This document shows positions 18,553 through 26,440 of a stretch of 64,000 nt of DNA, piece after piece; the stretch's first letter is position 1, and every line of letters starts with the position of its first letter. A program made the position numbers and the translations under genes. This DNA is from an uncultured Spirochaetales bacterium (GTDB lineage Bacteria > Spirochaetota > Spirochaetia > Sphaerochaetales > Sphaerochaetaceae): assembly GCA_944390045.1 (NCBI GenBank), contig CALXOO010000002.1, positions 23,826 through 87,825 of the forward strand, in the 5' to 3' direction. Under the pieces are notes generated by a model that did not search any database, was not told the origin of the DNA, and was given only the letters and a program-made list of their open reading frames with translations.

Positions 18553-18974
18553 TTGAGGATATCGTCAGGAAATACAGGCTTGCGCCTCTGGAGGGCGAAG
18601 GCGGCTGGTTCCGCTTTCTGACACGCTTTTCAGACTGCAATGCCGGGTCAATCCTCTATCTCGTCAGCCGGGACTCTTTTTCCTCACTCCATCGCCTGGA
18701 CACGGATGAGCTGTGGTTCTTCCTGGACGGCGGCGCTGCCGAGCAGGTTCTCTTTGACGAGGAGACCGGAACTGTAAGGAGGCACAGACTTGACCGGGAC
18801 AACAGGAGCTGCCTGGCTCCTGCCGGTCTCTGGCAGTCAACCCGTCTGGTCGGAGGAGAGTGGGCGCTTTTCTCAACGGTGATGTGTCCGCAGTTCAGTC
18901 CTGCCATGTATTCGGCCCCCACAGCCCGGCTGCTGGAGGCCAATCCCTTTCTGAAGGAGTATCTGAATGCCTAG
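18543..18974 (+). CDS. Cupin-fold protein, DUF985 family
   Basis: A 143-residue single-domain cupin. The family pattern is clear: LEGEGGWFRFLTRF near the N-terminus, SILYLVSRDSFSSLHRLDTDELWFFLDG in the barrel, and LAPAGLWQSTRLVGGEWALFSTVMCPQF near the end. The biochemical role of DUF985 proteins is not settled; a small sugar or nucleotide ligand is usually assumed. It overlaps the phosphorylase by 10 bases and the SDR gene by 8, so the three are translated as a unit, which suggests use of the pentose product. Confidence 0.8.
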   Translation: MDLIEDIVRKYRLAPLEGEGGWFRFLTRFSDCNAGSILYLVSRDSFSSLHRLDTDELWFFLDGGAAEQVLFDEETGTVRRHRLDRDNRSCLAPAGLWQSTRLVGGEWALFSTVMCPQFSPAMYSAPTARLLEANPFLKEYLNA

Positions 18975-19629
18975 CGTTCTCATTACAGGCGTTTTTTCAA
19001 ACCTGGGCCGTGCTGTTGCCGGAACATTCGCTGACAGGGGATGGACTGTCTATGGCACGACAAGCAGACAGGGCCAGGACAAGGGGAACCTGGACAGGCT
19101 CTTCGTGCTGGACCTCTCCGGCCGTGATGTCTCCTTTCCGCAGCTGGACAGCCTTGATGTTCTGGTCAACAATGCCGGGGTGTTCACCGAATGCCATATT
19201 GAGGACATGACGGATTGTGATTACGACAGGGTCTTCAATCTGAACGTGCGCGGGCTGATCAAGACGATCCAGGCCTGCCTGCCGCTGCTGAAGGCCTCTG
19301 ACGGTTCGGTTGTCAACATATCATCGATGAATGCCATTCATCCGGGTTTCGGGTCCACAAGTCACTATGATGCTTCAAAGGGTGCCGTGTCGGCACTTAC
19401 GCGTTCCCTTGCCGCAGAGACCGGACTCAGGATAAATGCCGTGCAGAGCGGGCTCATCCACCGTCCCTCTCTGGAAGGCTCCGGTCTTGAGGCCTACTGG
19501 AAGTCACACACAGTGTGCCCGCAGCTTATGGACACTTCACAGATCGCAGACCTCGTGTACTTCCTCGCCACCTGCCGCGGGATATACGGGCAGTGCGTGA
19601 CAATAGACAACGGATTCACTCTCTGCTGA
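18967..19629 (+). CDS. Short-chain dehydrogenase/reductase
   Basis: A classical SDR of 220 residues. The nucleotide-binding turn is TGVFSNLGRAVA (TGxxxxxG), followed by VLVNNAGVF; the catalytic Ser lies in VNISSMNAI and the Tyr-Lys pair in SHYDASKGAV. The C-terminus ends YGQCVTIDNGFTLC, matching the usual GQ-x-x-x-x-DGG region but without the last Gly. It overlaps the cupin gene by 8 bases. An oxidoreductase acting on a sugar or nucleoside breakdown product fits, but the substrate is unknown. Confidence 0.85.
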   Translation: MPSVLITGVFSNLGRAVAGTFADRGWTVYGTTSRQGQDKGNLDRLFVLDLSGRDVSFPQLDSLDVLVNNAGVFTECHIEDMTDCDYDRVFNLNVRGLIKTIQACLPLLKASDGSVVNISSMNAIHPGFGSTSHYDASKGAVSALTRSLAAETGLRINAVQSGLIHRPSLEGSGLEAYWKSHTVCPQLMDTSQIADLVYFLATCRGIYGQCVTIDNGFTLC

Positions 19630-19714
19630 TTGACGGTTCTCCCGCCGTGAGTCCTTAAGAGATCTGCCGGGCCAGAGCATCTTGATTTGATGCCGGCCGC
19701 GGCAGCCTGACGGA

Positions 19715-19981
19715 TCACTGTGCGGTCATCTTGTCCAGAAGGCTCAGTGCCTCCTCAAGTTTCTCGTTGGGTTCTTCTGTCTTCAGTCCCTGGGCCACAC
19801 AGCCTCTGATATGAGCATGCAGGATCTCCTGATTGGTCTTCTTCAGTATCGCGATGGTCGCAAGCAGCTGGTTTGAAATGTCCACACAATACCTGTCCTC
19901 ATCGATCATCCTGAGCACACCGTCCAGCTGGCCGCGTGCTATCTTGACCGATCTGGAAACCTTGTCCTTGTCCGCCATCAT
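19715..19981 (-). CDS. csoR: Copper-sensing repressor CsoR
   Basis: An 88-residue all-helical regulator. The three copper ligands of the family are present: Cys32 (RYCVDI), His57 and Cys61 (HAHIRGC). Copper(I) binding releases it from DNA. It is the last gene of the copper transcript: its ATG overlaps the copA stop (ATGA). It should bind the palindrome at 22572-22588 in front of copA and so control its own operon. Confidence 0.92.
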   Translation of the reverse strand: MMADKDKVSRSVKIARGQLDGVLRMIDEDRYCVDISNQLLATIAILKKTNQEILHAHIRGCVAQGLKTEEPNEKLEEALSLLDKMTAQ

Positions 19982-20193
19982 AGGTTCCTGATCCCCCTGA
20001 CTTCGTAGCCTTCTTCCGTCACCGCGCCGGACAGCATCTCATCAGTGACGCTTCCGTCAACTGTGAGTGTGGCTTTCTTGTCCTCAAGAGAGACCTCAAC
20101 ACCGCTTGTTCCCTCAATTCCCTCAAGCGCTTTCCTGACATGCCTGACACAGTTCTGGCACATCATGCCCTCAATCGACATTTCCTTTCTCAT
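19978..20193 (-). CDS. Putative CopZ copper chaperone from an internal start within copA
   Basis: In-frame ATG at 20191-20193 (minus strand) is preceded by GGAGG and a 7-base spacer, an excellent ribosome-binding site inside a coding region. Translation from here gives 71 residues, the normal length of free-standing CopZ, starting MRKEMSIEGMMCQNC. The preceding 30 residues of the pump (about PVATTRKEDIIINKTNGGSE) look like a linker. Either an old copA-copZ pair became fused by loss of a stop codon, or both a fused and a free chaperone are made. Chaperone identity is well supported; separate translation is inference. Confidence 0.55.
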   Translation of the reverse strand: MRKEMSIEGMMCQNCVRHVRKALEGIEGTSGVEVSLEDKKATLTVDGSVTDEMLSGAVTEEGYEVRGIRNL

Positions 20194-22560
20194 TTCTGAA
20201 CCTCCATTGGTCTTGTTGATGATAATATCCTCTTTTCTTGTTGTGGCAACGGGGCAGGCCACAGCTGCATCCTGATCCAGCGCCAGAGGCTTGAAGAACC
20301 TCAGGCGGAGCGCATTCGACACTACGAAGACGCTTGAGAAACTCATTGCGAGGGCAGCCACCATCGGATTCATCTTCAGTCCGAAGGCGTTGTAGAAAAG
20401 CCCTGCCGCCACCGGAATGCAGATGATGTTGTAGAAGAATGCCCAGAAGAGATTCTGCTTGATGTTCCTGATCGTGGCACGGCTGAGCCTGATCGCTGTA
20501 GGTACGTCCGCCAGATCGCTCTTCATGAGCACTATGTCGGCGCTTTCCATCGCAACATCAGTTCCGGCACCGATGGCGATGCCCACGTCAGAGCGGGCAA
20601 GGGCCGGAGCATCGTTGATGCCGTCACCGACCATCGCCACCTTCCTGCCTTCTTCCTGCAGTCTCCTCACTTCTGCTTCCTTGTCTTCCGGCAGCACTTC
20701 GGCGACAAAGCGGTCAACGCCAACCTGACGCTGTATTGCCGCGGCGGTCTTCTCATGGTCTCCTGTGAGCATGACTACTTCAATGCCCATCTTCCGGAGT
20801 TCTTCTATGGCCTTCCTGCTCGTGGGCTTCACGACATCGGCAAGAGCGATGATGCCCAGAAGGCTGCCGTCCAGCGTGAAGTAGAGCGGGGTCTTGCCGT
20901 CTCTAGCCAGGCTGTCTCCGGGCTGGGCCGGAAGGTCGAGACCGCTGGCTGCCATCATGCGCGCATTGCCTGCCAGTGCTTTCTTTCCCTCAACGAGAGC
21001 CTCGACACCCTGTCCCGGTATCTGCCTGAAGTCTGATACAGGGATCTGTCCGGCTCCGCGTTTCTCCGCCTCTTCCACAATTGCCCTGGCAAGCGGATGG
21101 CTGGACAGCCGCTCTATCGAGGCTGCGACGGACAGAAGCCTTTCGGTGCTTGTGCCTGTATTCGTGATGATGTCTGTCACGACAGGGTGGCCCTGCGTGA
21201 TCGTTCCTGTCTTGTCCAGTACGACAGTGTTGATGCTGTGTGCTGTCTCAAGGGCCTCAGCGCTCTTGATCAGGATTCCGTTCGAGGCACCCCTCCCTGT
21301 TCCGACCATTATCGCGGTAGGAGTGGCCAGTCCCAGTGCGCAGGGGCAGGAGACGACCAGCACTGAGACCGCTATGGTGAGAGCAAACTCAAAGGTGGCT
21401 CCGCTGATCAGCCAGACTATGGCACTGATGAGCGCGATTGCGATGACGACAGGGACAAAGATTCCTGCGACCCTGTCTGCAAGCTTTGCGATCGGAGCCT
21501 TTGAGCTTGTCGCCTCATCAACCAGCCGGATGATCTGGGCAAGGGCCGTCTCATCTCCGACTTTCGTTGCCTTCATCTGGAAGTATCCGCTTGTGTTCAG
21601 AGTCGCGCCGATGACTTTGTCGCCTTCTTCTTTGTCGACAGGTATTGACTCTCCGGTGATCGCCGACTCGTCAAGCGCCCCGTGGCCCGTGAGGATCACG
21701 CCGTCAACGGGCACGGCCTCTCCGGATCTGACCACCAGGATATCGTCTTTCTGCACCTCCTGGGCGGGAATGATCTCCTCTTTTCCGTCCTTCAGTATGG
21801 TCGCGGTCTTGGGAGACAGATCCAGGAGCTTGTTTATGGCATCTGTCGTGCGTCCCTTTGCCCTGGCCTCAAAGAACTTTCCGAGCGTGATCAGCGTGAG
21901 GATGGTTCCCGCTCCCTCGAAGTAGAGGTCGTGCGCGAAATGTGCTGCCGCAGCAAGATCTCCCTGCCCGAGCCCATAGGCGATCTTGTACAGGGCGTAT
22001 ATGCCATAGACGAATGAGGCTCCGGAACCCAGGGCGATAAGGGAGTCCATGTTCGGTGATCTGTGCCACAGGCTCCTGAAGCCGTTCACGTAGTACTTGC
22101 TGTTGATGATTGCCACAGGAAGCGCCAGCAGGAAGAGCGTGAGCGCGTAGGTCATCGAGTTCTGTGGACCAAGGAAGAATGATGGAAGCGGCCAGCCCAT
22201 CATATGCCCCATCGAGATGTAGAAGAGCGGAATGGTGAAGATGACAGACCATATCAGTCTGCGCTTCATTGAGCGGTAGGCCTGCTGTGCCTCATCAGTC
22301 GTGCTCCTGCCCTGGTGGGGCTGAGGAGCCTTTCCCGGCGTTGTCCCTGACAGCGGTGATGCCCCGTATCCGGCTTTCACCACCGCCTTTATGATGGCGT
22401 CCGTATCCACAATGCCCTCGTCATAGTCCACAACCATGCTGTTCTTCAGCAGATTGACGGAGACCTGGGTCACGCCGCTGAGCGCGGCCACTGACTTCTC
22501 GACTCTGGAGGAGCAGGCGGCGCAGCTCATGCCTGTTATGTTGAACTGTTCATGTCTCAT
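19978..22560 (-). CDS. copA: Copper-exporting P1B-type ATPase with a C-terminal CopZ-like domain
   Basis: An 860-residue inner-membrane pump that exports Cu(I). Residues 1-70 are a heavy-metal domain with GMSCAACSS. After two helices come the family motifs: TGES in DESAITGESIPV, the metal-site CPC in VVSCPCALGLAT (about residue 403), DKTGTIT with the phosphorylated Asp, SHPLARAI and GDGINDAP. The last 71 residues form a second metal domain (EGMMCQNCVRHV) that reads like a complete CopZ chaperone, unusual at the C-terminus. No clear ribosome-binding site precedes the ATG at 22560; an upstream 26-base leader carries the CsoR operator. Confidence 0.93.
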   Translation of the reverse strand: MRHEQFNITGMSCAACSSRVEKSVAALSGVTQVSVNLLKNSMVVDYDEGIVDTDAIIKAVVKAGYGASPLSGTTPGKAPQPHQGRSTTDEAQQAYRSMKRRLIWSVIFTIPLFYISMGHMMGWPLPSFFLGPQNSMTYALTLFLLALPVAIINSKYYVNGFRSLWHRSPNMDSLIALGSGASFVYGIYALYKIAYGLGQGDLAAAAHFAHDLYFEGAGTILTLITLGKFFEARAKGRTTDAINKLLDLSPKTATILKDGKEEIIPAQEVQKDDILVVRSGEAVPVDGVILTGHGALDESAITGESIPVDKEEGDKVIGATLNTSGYFQMKATKVGDETALAQIIRLVDEATSSKAPIAKLADRVAGIFVPVVIAIALISAIVWLISGATFEFALTIAVSVLVVSCPCALGLATPTAIMVGTGRGASNGILIKSAEALETAHSINTVVLDKTGTITQGHPVVTDIITNTGTSTERLLSVAASIERLSSHPLARAIVEEAEKRGAGQIPVSDFRQIPGQGVEALVEGKKALAGNARMMAASGLDLPAQPGDSLARDGKTPLYFTLDGSLLGIIALADVVKPTSRKAIEELRKMGIEVVMLTGDHEKTAAAIQRQVGVDRFVAEVLPEDKEAEVRRLQEEGRKVAMVGDGINDAPALARSDVGIAIGAGTDVAMESADIVLMKSDLADVPTAIRLSRATIRNIKQNLFWAFFYNIICIPVAAGLFYNAFGLKMNPMVAALAMSFSSVFVVSNALRLRFFKPLALDQDAAVACPVATTRKEDIIINKTNGGSEMRKEMSIEGMMCQNCVRHVRKALEGIEGTSGVEVSLEDKKATLTVDGSVTDEMLSGAVTEEGYEVRGIRNL

Positions 22561-22571
22561 AGTCTATACCC

Positions 22572-22588
22572 ATACCCCGTGGGGGTAT
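22572..22588 (-). promoter_or_regulatory. CsoR operator
   Basis: ATACCCC (22572-22578), GTG, GGGGTAT (22582-22588): a perfect 7-bp inverted repeat with a 3-base centre, matching the known CsoR site type (TACCCC/GGGGTA). It overlaps the predicted start of transcription for copA. Confidence 0.85.
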
Positions 22589-22592
22589 ATTC

Positions 22593-22620
22593 ATGATAGC
22601 ACATTTGCCGGAATAATCAA
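22593..22620 (-). promoter_or_regulatory. copA-csoR promoter
   Basis: On the minus strand TTGATT (22615-22620), 16 bases, TATCAT (22593-22598). The transcription start would fall in the CsoR operator immediately downstream, so bound CsoR would block initiation. Confidence 0.7.
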
Positions 22621-22624
22621 GGTG

Positions 22625-22653
22625 TTTCCACATTCGCCCGTCTCTGTTATGAT
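22625..22653 (+). promoter_or_regulatory. Leaderless promoter of the metallophosphoesterase
   Basis: TTTCCA (22625-22630), 17 bases, TATGAT (22648-22653) with an extended TGT before it. Only 7 bases separate it from the ATG at 22661, and there is no Shine-Dalgarno sequence. Confidence 0.65.
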
Positions 22654-22660
22654 TTTGTCC

Positions 22661-23362
22661 ATGAAGATCCTTTGTGTGGCGGATGAGACCGAACCCCTGA
22701 TCTACTCCAACCAGGCCAAGAGGCTTTATGCCGACTGTGATCTCGTGCTCAGTGCAGGCGACCTGCCGATCCGTTACTACGACTACATCATGACAATACT
22801 TGGAAAGGACTTCTTCTACGTCTATGGGAATCACAATCTCGAGCACTTCGACGATGTGATGAGGAGAGGCGGCTATGATCCTGCGATCGAATATGCCAGG
22901 ACAGGGCGCTCCAGTTTCATGCCCGCGTTCGGAGGAAATCTTGTTGACGGAAGGGTGGTGCGCGACAAGAGGACGGGGCTCATCATAATGGGGCTCGGAG
23001 GCTCAATGCTCTACAACTACGGCAAAAGCCAGTACACGGAGAGACAGATGCAGTGGAGGATCAGGCGCCTGATTCCGAAGCTGATATACAACAAGAAGCG
23101 GTACGGCCGCTATCTCGACATACTGGTGACTCACGCTCCCGCACTTGGCTTCGGCGACGGAGAGGACATCTGCCACAGAGGCTTCCAGGCCTTCCTCAGC
23201 TTCCTGGATGCCTACAGGCCGAAGTACATGGTGCACGGGCATGTCCACCTCTTCGATGAGAACTCAAACAGGATATTCCAGTATCATGACACCAAGATCA
23301 TCAACGTATACAAGAGCTACATCCTGGACGATCCCGAATTAGGAGAAGACGGAAATGGCTGA
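22661..23362 (+). CDS. Calcineurin-like metallophosphoesterase
   Basis: A 233-residue cytoplasmic phosphoesterase. Metal-binding motifs occur in order: VADETE (first Asp, without the usual DxH His), SAGDLP, YGNHNLEHF, VTHAPALG and VHGHVHLF. Residues after the third motif are rich in Arg and Lys (RQMQWRIRRLIPKLIYNKKRYGR), which may bind nucleic acid. It overlaps the next gene by 8 bases, so the two products probably act together. The substrate is unknown. Confidence 0.85.
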   Translation: MKILCVADETEPLIYSNQAKRLYADCDLVLSAGDLPIRYYDYIMTILGKDFFYVYGNHNLEHFDDVMRRGGYDPAIEYARTGRSSFMPAFGGNLVDGRVVRDKRTGLIIMGLGGSMLYNYGKSQYTERQMQWRIRRLIPKLIYNKKRYGRYLDILVTHAPALGFGDGEDICHRGFQAFLSFLDAYRPKYMVHGHVHLFDENSNRIFQYHDTKIINVYKSYILDDPELGEDGNG

Positions 23363-24260
23363 CGAATTCATCAGGCAGCAGTCGATAGACGACTTCCACA
23401 GGGCCAAGAACAGGGCCCGGATGCATACACTCTTCGACAAGCTGAGCTGGAAGAATCCGGATCTCTTGTCCCTTTATGAGGTGACCAGCATCATCAAGCC
23501 CAAGAAGGAGACCTATCTTGGCATGCGGACGATAGAGATCGACAAGATCATCGGAAGCGAGGGCCGCTACCGTGATTTCTCTTCTGCCTTTCTCCCTAAG
23601 CGGGAGATGCTGAAGGCCCGCTGGACCAGTGTGGACCAGGCCAGACTGACAGACGTGGTCCTTCCTCCGATTTCGGTCTTCTCTCTGGGCGGATACTACT
23701 TCGTGCGTGACGGAAACCACCGCGTGTCAGTCGCAAGAAGCATGGGCGTTGAGTTCATTGATGCTGAGGTCGTCGAACTGGACAGCGAGATCAGGCTGGA
23801 GCCGGGAATGACGACAAAGCAGCTCAAGCAGCGGGTTGTCGAATACGAGAGGAACGCCTTCATAGAGCAGTACAAGCCCAGTTATCTTCCAATGGGGGAG
23901 ATATCCTTCACCACACCGGGATCGTATCCGGAGATGGTGAACCACATACTGGTCCACAAGTACTACATCAACCAGAACATCGAGGGTGAGATCTCATTCG
24001 AAGAGGCCGCGAAGAGCTGGTACCGGAACGTATATGCCCCGATAGTCAGGCAGATCAGGACTGACAACCTTCTCTTCTATTTTCCCGGAAATGCGGAAGG
24101 CGACCTGTATATGTGGCTGGTGCGCCGCTGGGATGAGCTCAAGAAGAACAAGGCGAACGCCTCGATAAAGGAAGCCAGTCAGGACCTCAGGAAGGAATCG
24201 GCCGGCGGGGTCATCTCACGCTGGGTCTCTCTCATAAAAGACAAGATAAGCCCGAGTTAA
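23355..24260 (+). CDS. ParB/sulfiredoxin-fold protein (DUF4032-like)
   Basis: A 301-residue protein. The centre contains YYFVRDGNHRVSVARSMG, the ParB-N/Srx-type core where the Arg-Asp-Gly-Asn-His-Arg stretch binds a nucleotide in relatives. This motif is shared with DUF4032 proteins. A helical C-terminal half (residues 150-301) has no match I know. AGGAG precedes the ATG, which lies within the end of the phosphoesterase gene. Its stop overlaps the stop of the convergent flavoprotein gene. Together with the phosphoesterase it may form a two-protein nucleotide-handling unit; this is inference. Confidence 0.6.
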   Translation: MADEFIRQQSIDDFHRAKNRARMHTLFDKLSWKNPDLLSLYEVTSIIKPKKETYLGMRTIEIDKIIGSEGRYRDFSSAFLPKREMLKARWTSVDQARLTDVVLPPISVFSLGGYYFVRDGNHRVSVARSMGVEFIDAEVVELDSEIRLEPGMTTKQLKQRVVEYERNAFIEQYKPSYLPMGEISFTTPGSYPEMVNHILVHKYYINQNIEGEISFEEAAKSWYRNVYAPIVRQIRTDNLLFYFPGNAEGDLYMWLVRRWDELKKNKANASIKEASQDLRKESAGGVISRWVSLIKDKISPS

Positions 24261-24847
24261 TCCTCCAGGTATTCAGCAATGGCCCTCGCGTAGGTCTCGA
24301 TCACGCCGCCGAGGCGGTCTGAGGGGCGTATGTCATTCTCCTTTCCCTCCAGGTGGACTATGCCGGCAACCGGCTGGTTTGACAGCGCGATCTCCGTATG
24401 CACGCCATATGGAATGTGGATGAGAGCCATGTTCTGTGCCCAGTATAGCATGGAGTCCAGCGCATGGCTGCCCTCACAGATCGAGTGCGCACAGCTCGTG
24501 AAGCAGCCGAAGAGCCGTCCCTCAAGTTCTCTGGACTCGCTGAGCGGGTAAGTCCTGTCGATGAAGGCCTTCATCTCGGCTGTCATGTTTCCGAAGCGGG
24601 TAGGGGCGCCGAGGATGATCATGTCTGACTTGAGCAGCGTCTCCTCCGTGGCGATCGGCAGCTCCAGAATGTCCTCATAGTACTGATTTACCGAGTCCTT
24701 TGTGTTGGCCAGTATGTGCAGGTCACTGTCCTCGACGCGGTACAGGCGGGCGTCTACGCCATTTTCGCAGAGTTTCTCCCTGAGATACTCTCCGATGATG
24801 TATATGTTTCCACTTACGGAGTGGATGATGAGACTGCATCGTTTCAT
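24257..24847 (-). CDS. Flavodoxin-fold NAD(P)H:quinone oxidoreductase-like protein (WrbA-like)
   Basis: A 196-residue flavoprotein. The FMN loop region SVSGNIYIIGEYLRE sits at the N-terminus, and GAPTRFGNMTAEMKAFIDRT is the signature stretch of the WrbA family. In relatives it passes two electrons to quinones and avoids semiquinone radicals, useful to an anaerobe exposed to air. AAGGAG precedes the ATG at 24847. It is convergent with the previous gene. Confidence 0.8.
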   Translation of the reverse strand: MKRCSLIIHSVSGNIYIIGEYLREKLCENGVDARLYRVEDSDLHILANTKDSVNQYYEDILELPIATEETLLKSDMIILGAPTRFGNMTAEMKAFIDRTYPLSESRELEGRLFGCFTSCAHSICEGSHALDSMLYWAQNMALIHIPYGVHTEIALSNQPVAGIVHLEGKENDIRPSDRLGGVIETYARAIAEYLED

Positions 24848-24889
24848 GGCTATCTCCTTTTCTCAAGTATAATGTCAGATCCGCCGTTT

Positions 24890-25108
24890 TCACAGCAGAA
24901 AATCACGGCACTTTTCGTATGCACGCTCAATTGCATTCCAGTCCGTGTGCCCCCGGCTGTCGCAGATCACGTATGATGCGATGTTCTGTGCAAGCTCGTC
25001 ATCACACTCCACTCCGGCCTTCCTGCACCAGCTGTATGCGTCGCATGAAATGAAGTAGGCAAGTACCCTTCTGTACGTTTCGATGTCAGCCCTGGTGATT
25101 GTAATCAT
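24890..25108 (-). CDS. Small protein of unknown function, 72 residues
   Basis: Not recognised. The start at 25108 is chosen because AGGAGGCGGACG precedes it; longer in-frame starts lack any site. It is mostly helical with three Cys (ISCDAYSWCRK; AYEKCRDFL) and no membrane segment. It lies 42 bases upstream of the WrbA-like gene on the same strand, so the two may share a transcript. A short redox or metal-binding partner is possible but not shown. Confidence 0.5.
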   Translation of the reverse strand: MITITRADIETYRRVLAYFISCDAYSWCRKAGVECDDELAQNIASYVICDSRGHTDWNAIERAYEKCRDFLL

Positions 25109-25205
25109 CGTCCGCCTCCTGAGGCCATTTTCCACCTCCGGGAAGGACATATGCTGTCCTGCTTCTGTTTTTCTCCGCGATTTCACCTTGGTCTGCCACC
25201 GCATG

Positions 25206-25214
25206 TGCTAAAAT
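25206..25214 (+). promoter_or_regulatory. Extended -10 leaderless promoter of the flavodoxin gene
   Basis: TGCTAAAAT (25206-25214) is an extended -10 element. Six bases follow before the ATG at 25221, without a Shine-Dalgarno sequence. A possible -35 (TTGGTC, 25188-25193) has a short 15-base spacer. Confidence 0.55.
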
Positions 25215-25220
25215 CCGGGC

Positions 25221-25742
25221 ATGGCGACAACAATAACTTTCTCGACAGTCTATGGATCATCTGAACTCTATGCACGGCGTCTGGCTTCCTCTCTGGATCT
25301 TGAGGCCCGTGACGTCGCGGATGTAAGCCGTGTCAGCGATGGTGTCCTTGTTCACTTCGGCGGGCTTTATGCCGGTACGGTGTGCGGCCTCAGGCGTGCA
25401 TGCGCCCTTGCGAAGCCTCCTGTACGTCTTGTGGTGTGTACTGTCGGCCTTGCCGATCCCGGGATTGAAGACAATGCGGAGACTATTGATAAAACAGTCA
25501 GAGCCATTGTCAGGAGAGACGATCTGGTCATTTTCCACCTGCGCGGACGCATGGACTACAGGAAACTGAGCGTGAAGCACAGGGCCATGATGTGGGCACT
25601 TGTCAAGGTTCTCATGAAGTCAAAAAAGGAGCTCAGTGATGAGGACAGGGCCCTGATCGGGACCTATGGCAAGACCATAGACTTCGTGGATGAGTCCTGG
25701 CTTGATCCGGTAAGAACCTATCTGTCACAACAGGTGGAGTGA
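25221..25742 (+). CDS. Flavodoxin-domain protein (HemG/Flavodoxin_5-like)
   Basis: A 173-residue cytoplasmic flavoprotein. The N-terminal FMN phosphate loop is clear: TFSTVYGSSELYARRLA. VLVHFGGLYAGTVCGLRRA and LVVCTVGLADPG follow at the positions of the flavin-contact loops. It resembles menaquinone-dependent protoporphyrinogen oxidase-like proteins and simple flavodoxins; its shared length does not distinguish these. It is transcribed away from the small protein and WrbA-like gene. Confidence 0.75.
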   Translation: MATTITFSTVYGSSELYARRLASSLDLEARDVADVSRVSDGVLVHFGGLYAGTVCGLRRACALAKPPVRLVVCTVGLADPGIEDNAETIDKTVRAIVRRDDLVIFHLRGRMDYRKLSVKHRAMMWALVKVLMKSKKELSDEDRALIGTYGKTIDFVDESWLDPVRTYLSQQVE

Positions 25743-25774
25743 AGTCTTCTTTCCTGCCGGTGCGGTCCGGTCCG

Positions 25775-25832
25775 GCCGGTTTCAGAGGCCTTGCGGCTGT
25801 GCACAGGACGGAAAACAGTGGACGAAACCGGC
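25775..25832. repeat. Inverted repeat upstream of the YhcH gene
   Basis: GCCGGTTTC (25775-25783) and GAAACCGGC (25824-25832) are a perfect 9-bp inverted repeat about 30 bases before the YhcH start. It may be a looped operator or an RNA stem in the leader. Confidence 0.4.
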
Positions 25833-25864
25833 TTCATGGTGGATGATTCTGGCAGGAGATCCTT

Positions 25865-26311
25865 ATGATATTCGACACAATTGAAAACCTTCCTAAGTAC
25901 TCGTGCCTCCATCCGGCAATCGCTGCCGTACTTGAGATCATCAATGACAGCAGCTTCAAGACACATCCTGACGGACCAGTTGAGTCAGACCGCGGGGATC
26001 TTGGCGGCAGCTGGCAGACCTACACGACAGTGGCTGACAAGCCGGAGTACGAGTTCCACCGCGTCATGGCCGATCTCCAGGTCATGATATCCGGCCGTGA
26101 GATCATCAGGTATTCCAGAGCCCGTGCGGATATGGATGACCCTGCCTTTGAGAAGGCCGACATCGCCTTCATGAAGGCGGAGGAGGACTCATCCATCATC
26201 CTGTCTGAGGGAACATTCGCTATCTACTTCCCCGGAGAGCTTCACATGCCGGGTCTTGCCGCCGGCGGGACTGCACAGGCCAGAAAGGCCGTCTTCAAGC
26301 TGAAGTTCTGA
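25865..26311 (+). CDS. YhcH/YjgK/YiaL family protein (DUF386)
   Basis: A 148-residue cupin-like protein with the family features MIFDTIENLPKY at the N-terminus, YEFHRVMADLQVMISGREII in the middle and EGTFAIYFPGELHMPGLA at the end, where Glu and His form the usual metal site. Family members are associated with sugar catabolism (sialic acid and uronates) and are thought to handle sugar anomers. GGAG precedes the ATG at 25865. No sugar genes are adjacent, so the substrate is open. Confidence 0.88.
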   Translation: MIFDTIENLPKYSCLHPAIAAVLEIINDSSFKTHPDGPVESDRGDLGGSWQTYTTVADKPEYEFHRVMADLQVMISGREIIRYSRARADMDDPAFEKADIAFMKAEEDSSIILSEGTFAIYFPGELHMPGLAAGGTAQARKAVFKLKF

Positions 26312-26331
26312 CTGCGGCAGTGCATTGTATG

Positions 26332-26359
26332 GCGGGGATGGCCCAGTTGCCATTCCCGC
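26332..26359. repeat. Hairpin between the YhcH and butyrate kinase genes
   Basis: GCGGGGATGGC (26332-26342) pairs with GCCATTCCCGC (26349-26359), with one G-T wobble and a 6-base loop. No T-run follows, so it could be a weak terminator or processing site after the YhcH gene. Confidence 0.45.
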
Positions 26360-26440
26360 AGCCCTGCGTGCGGATCCTTTCCTCATCCGGCTGCTGTCAT
26401 GGCTTGATGGCCAGCGCAGGGGAGTAGTACATTTGGCCAC

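Noticed and set aside
20894..21925. 343-codon plus-strand frame inside copA
   Set aside because: It is rich in Ser, Pro and Ala, has no domain and lies fully opposite the pump's catalytic motifs.
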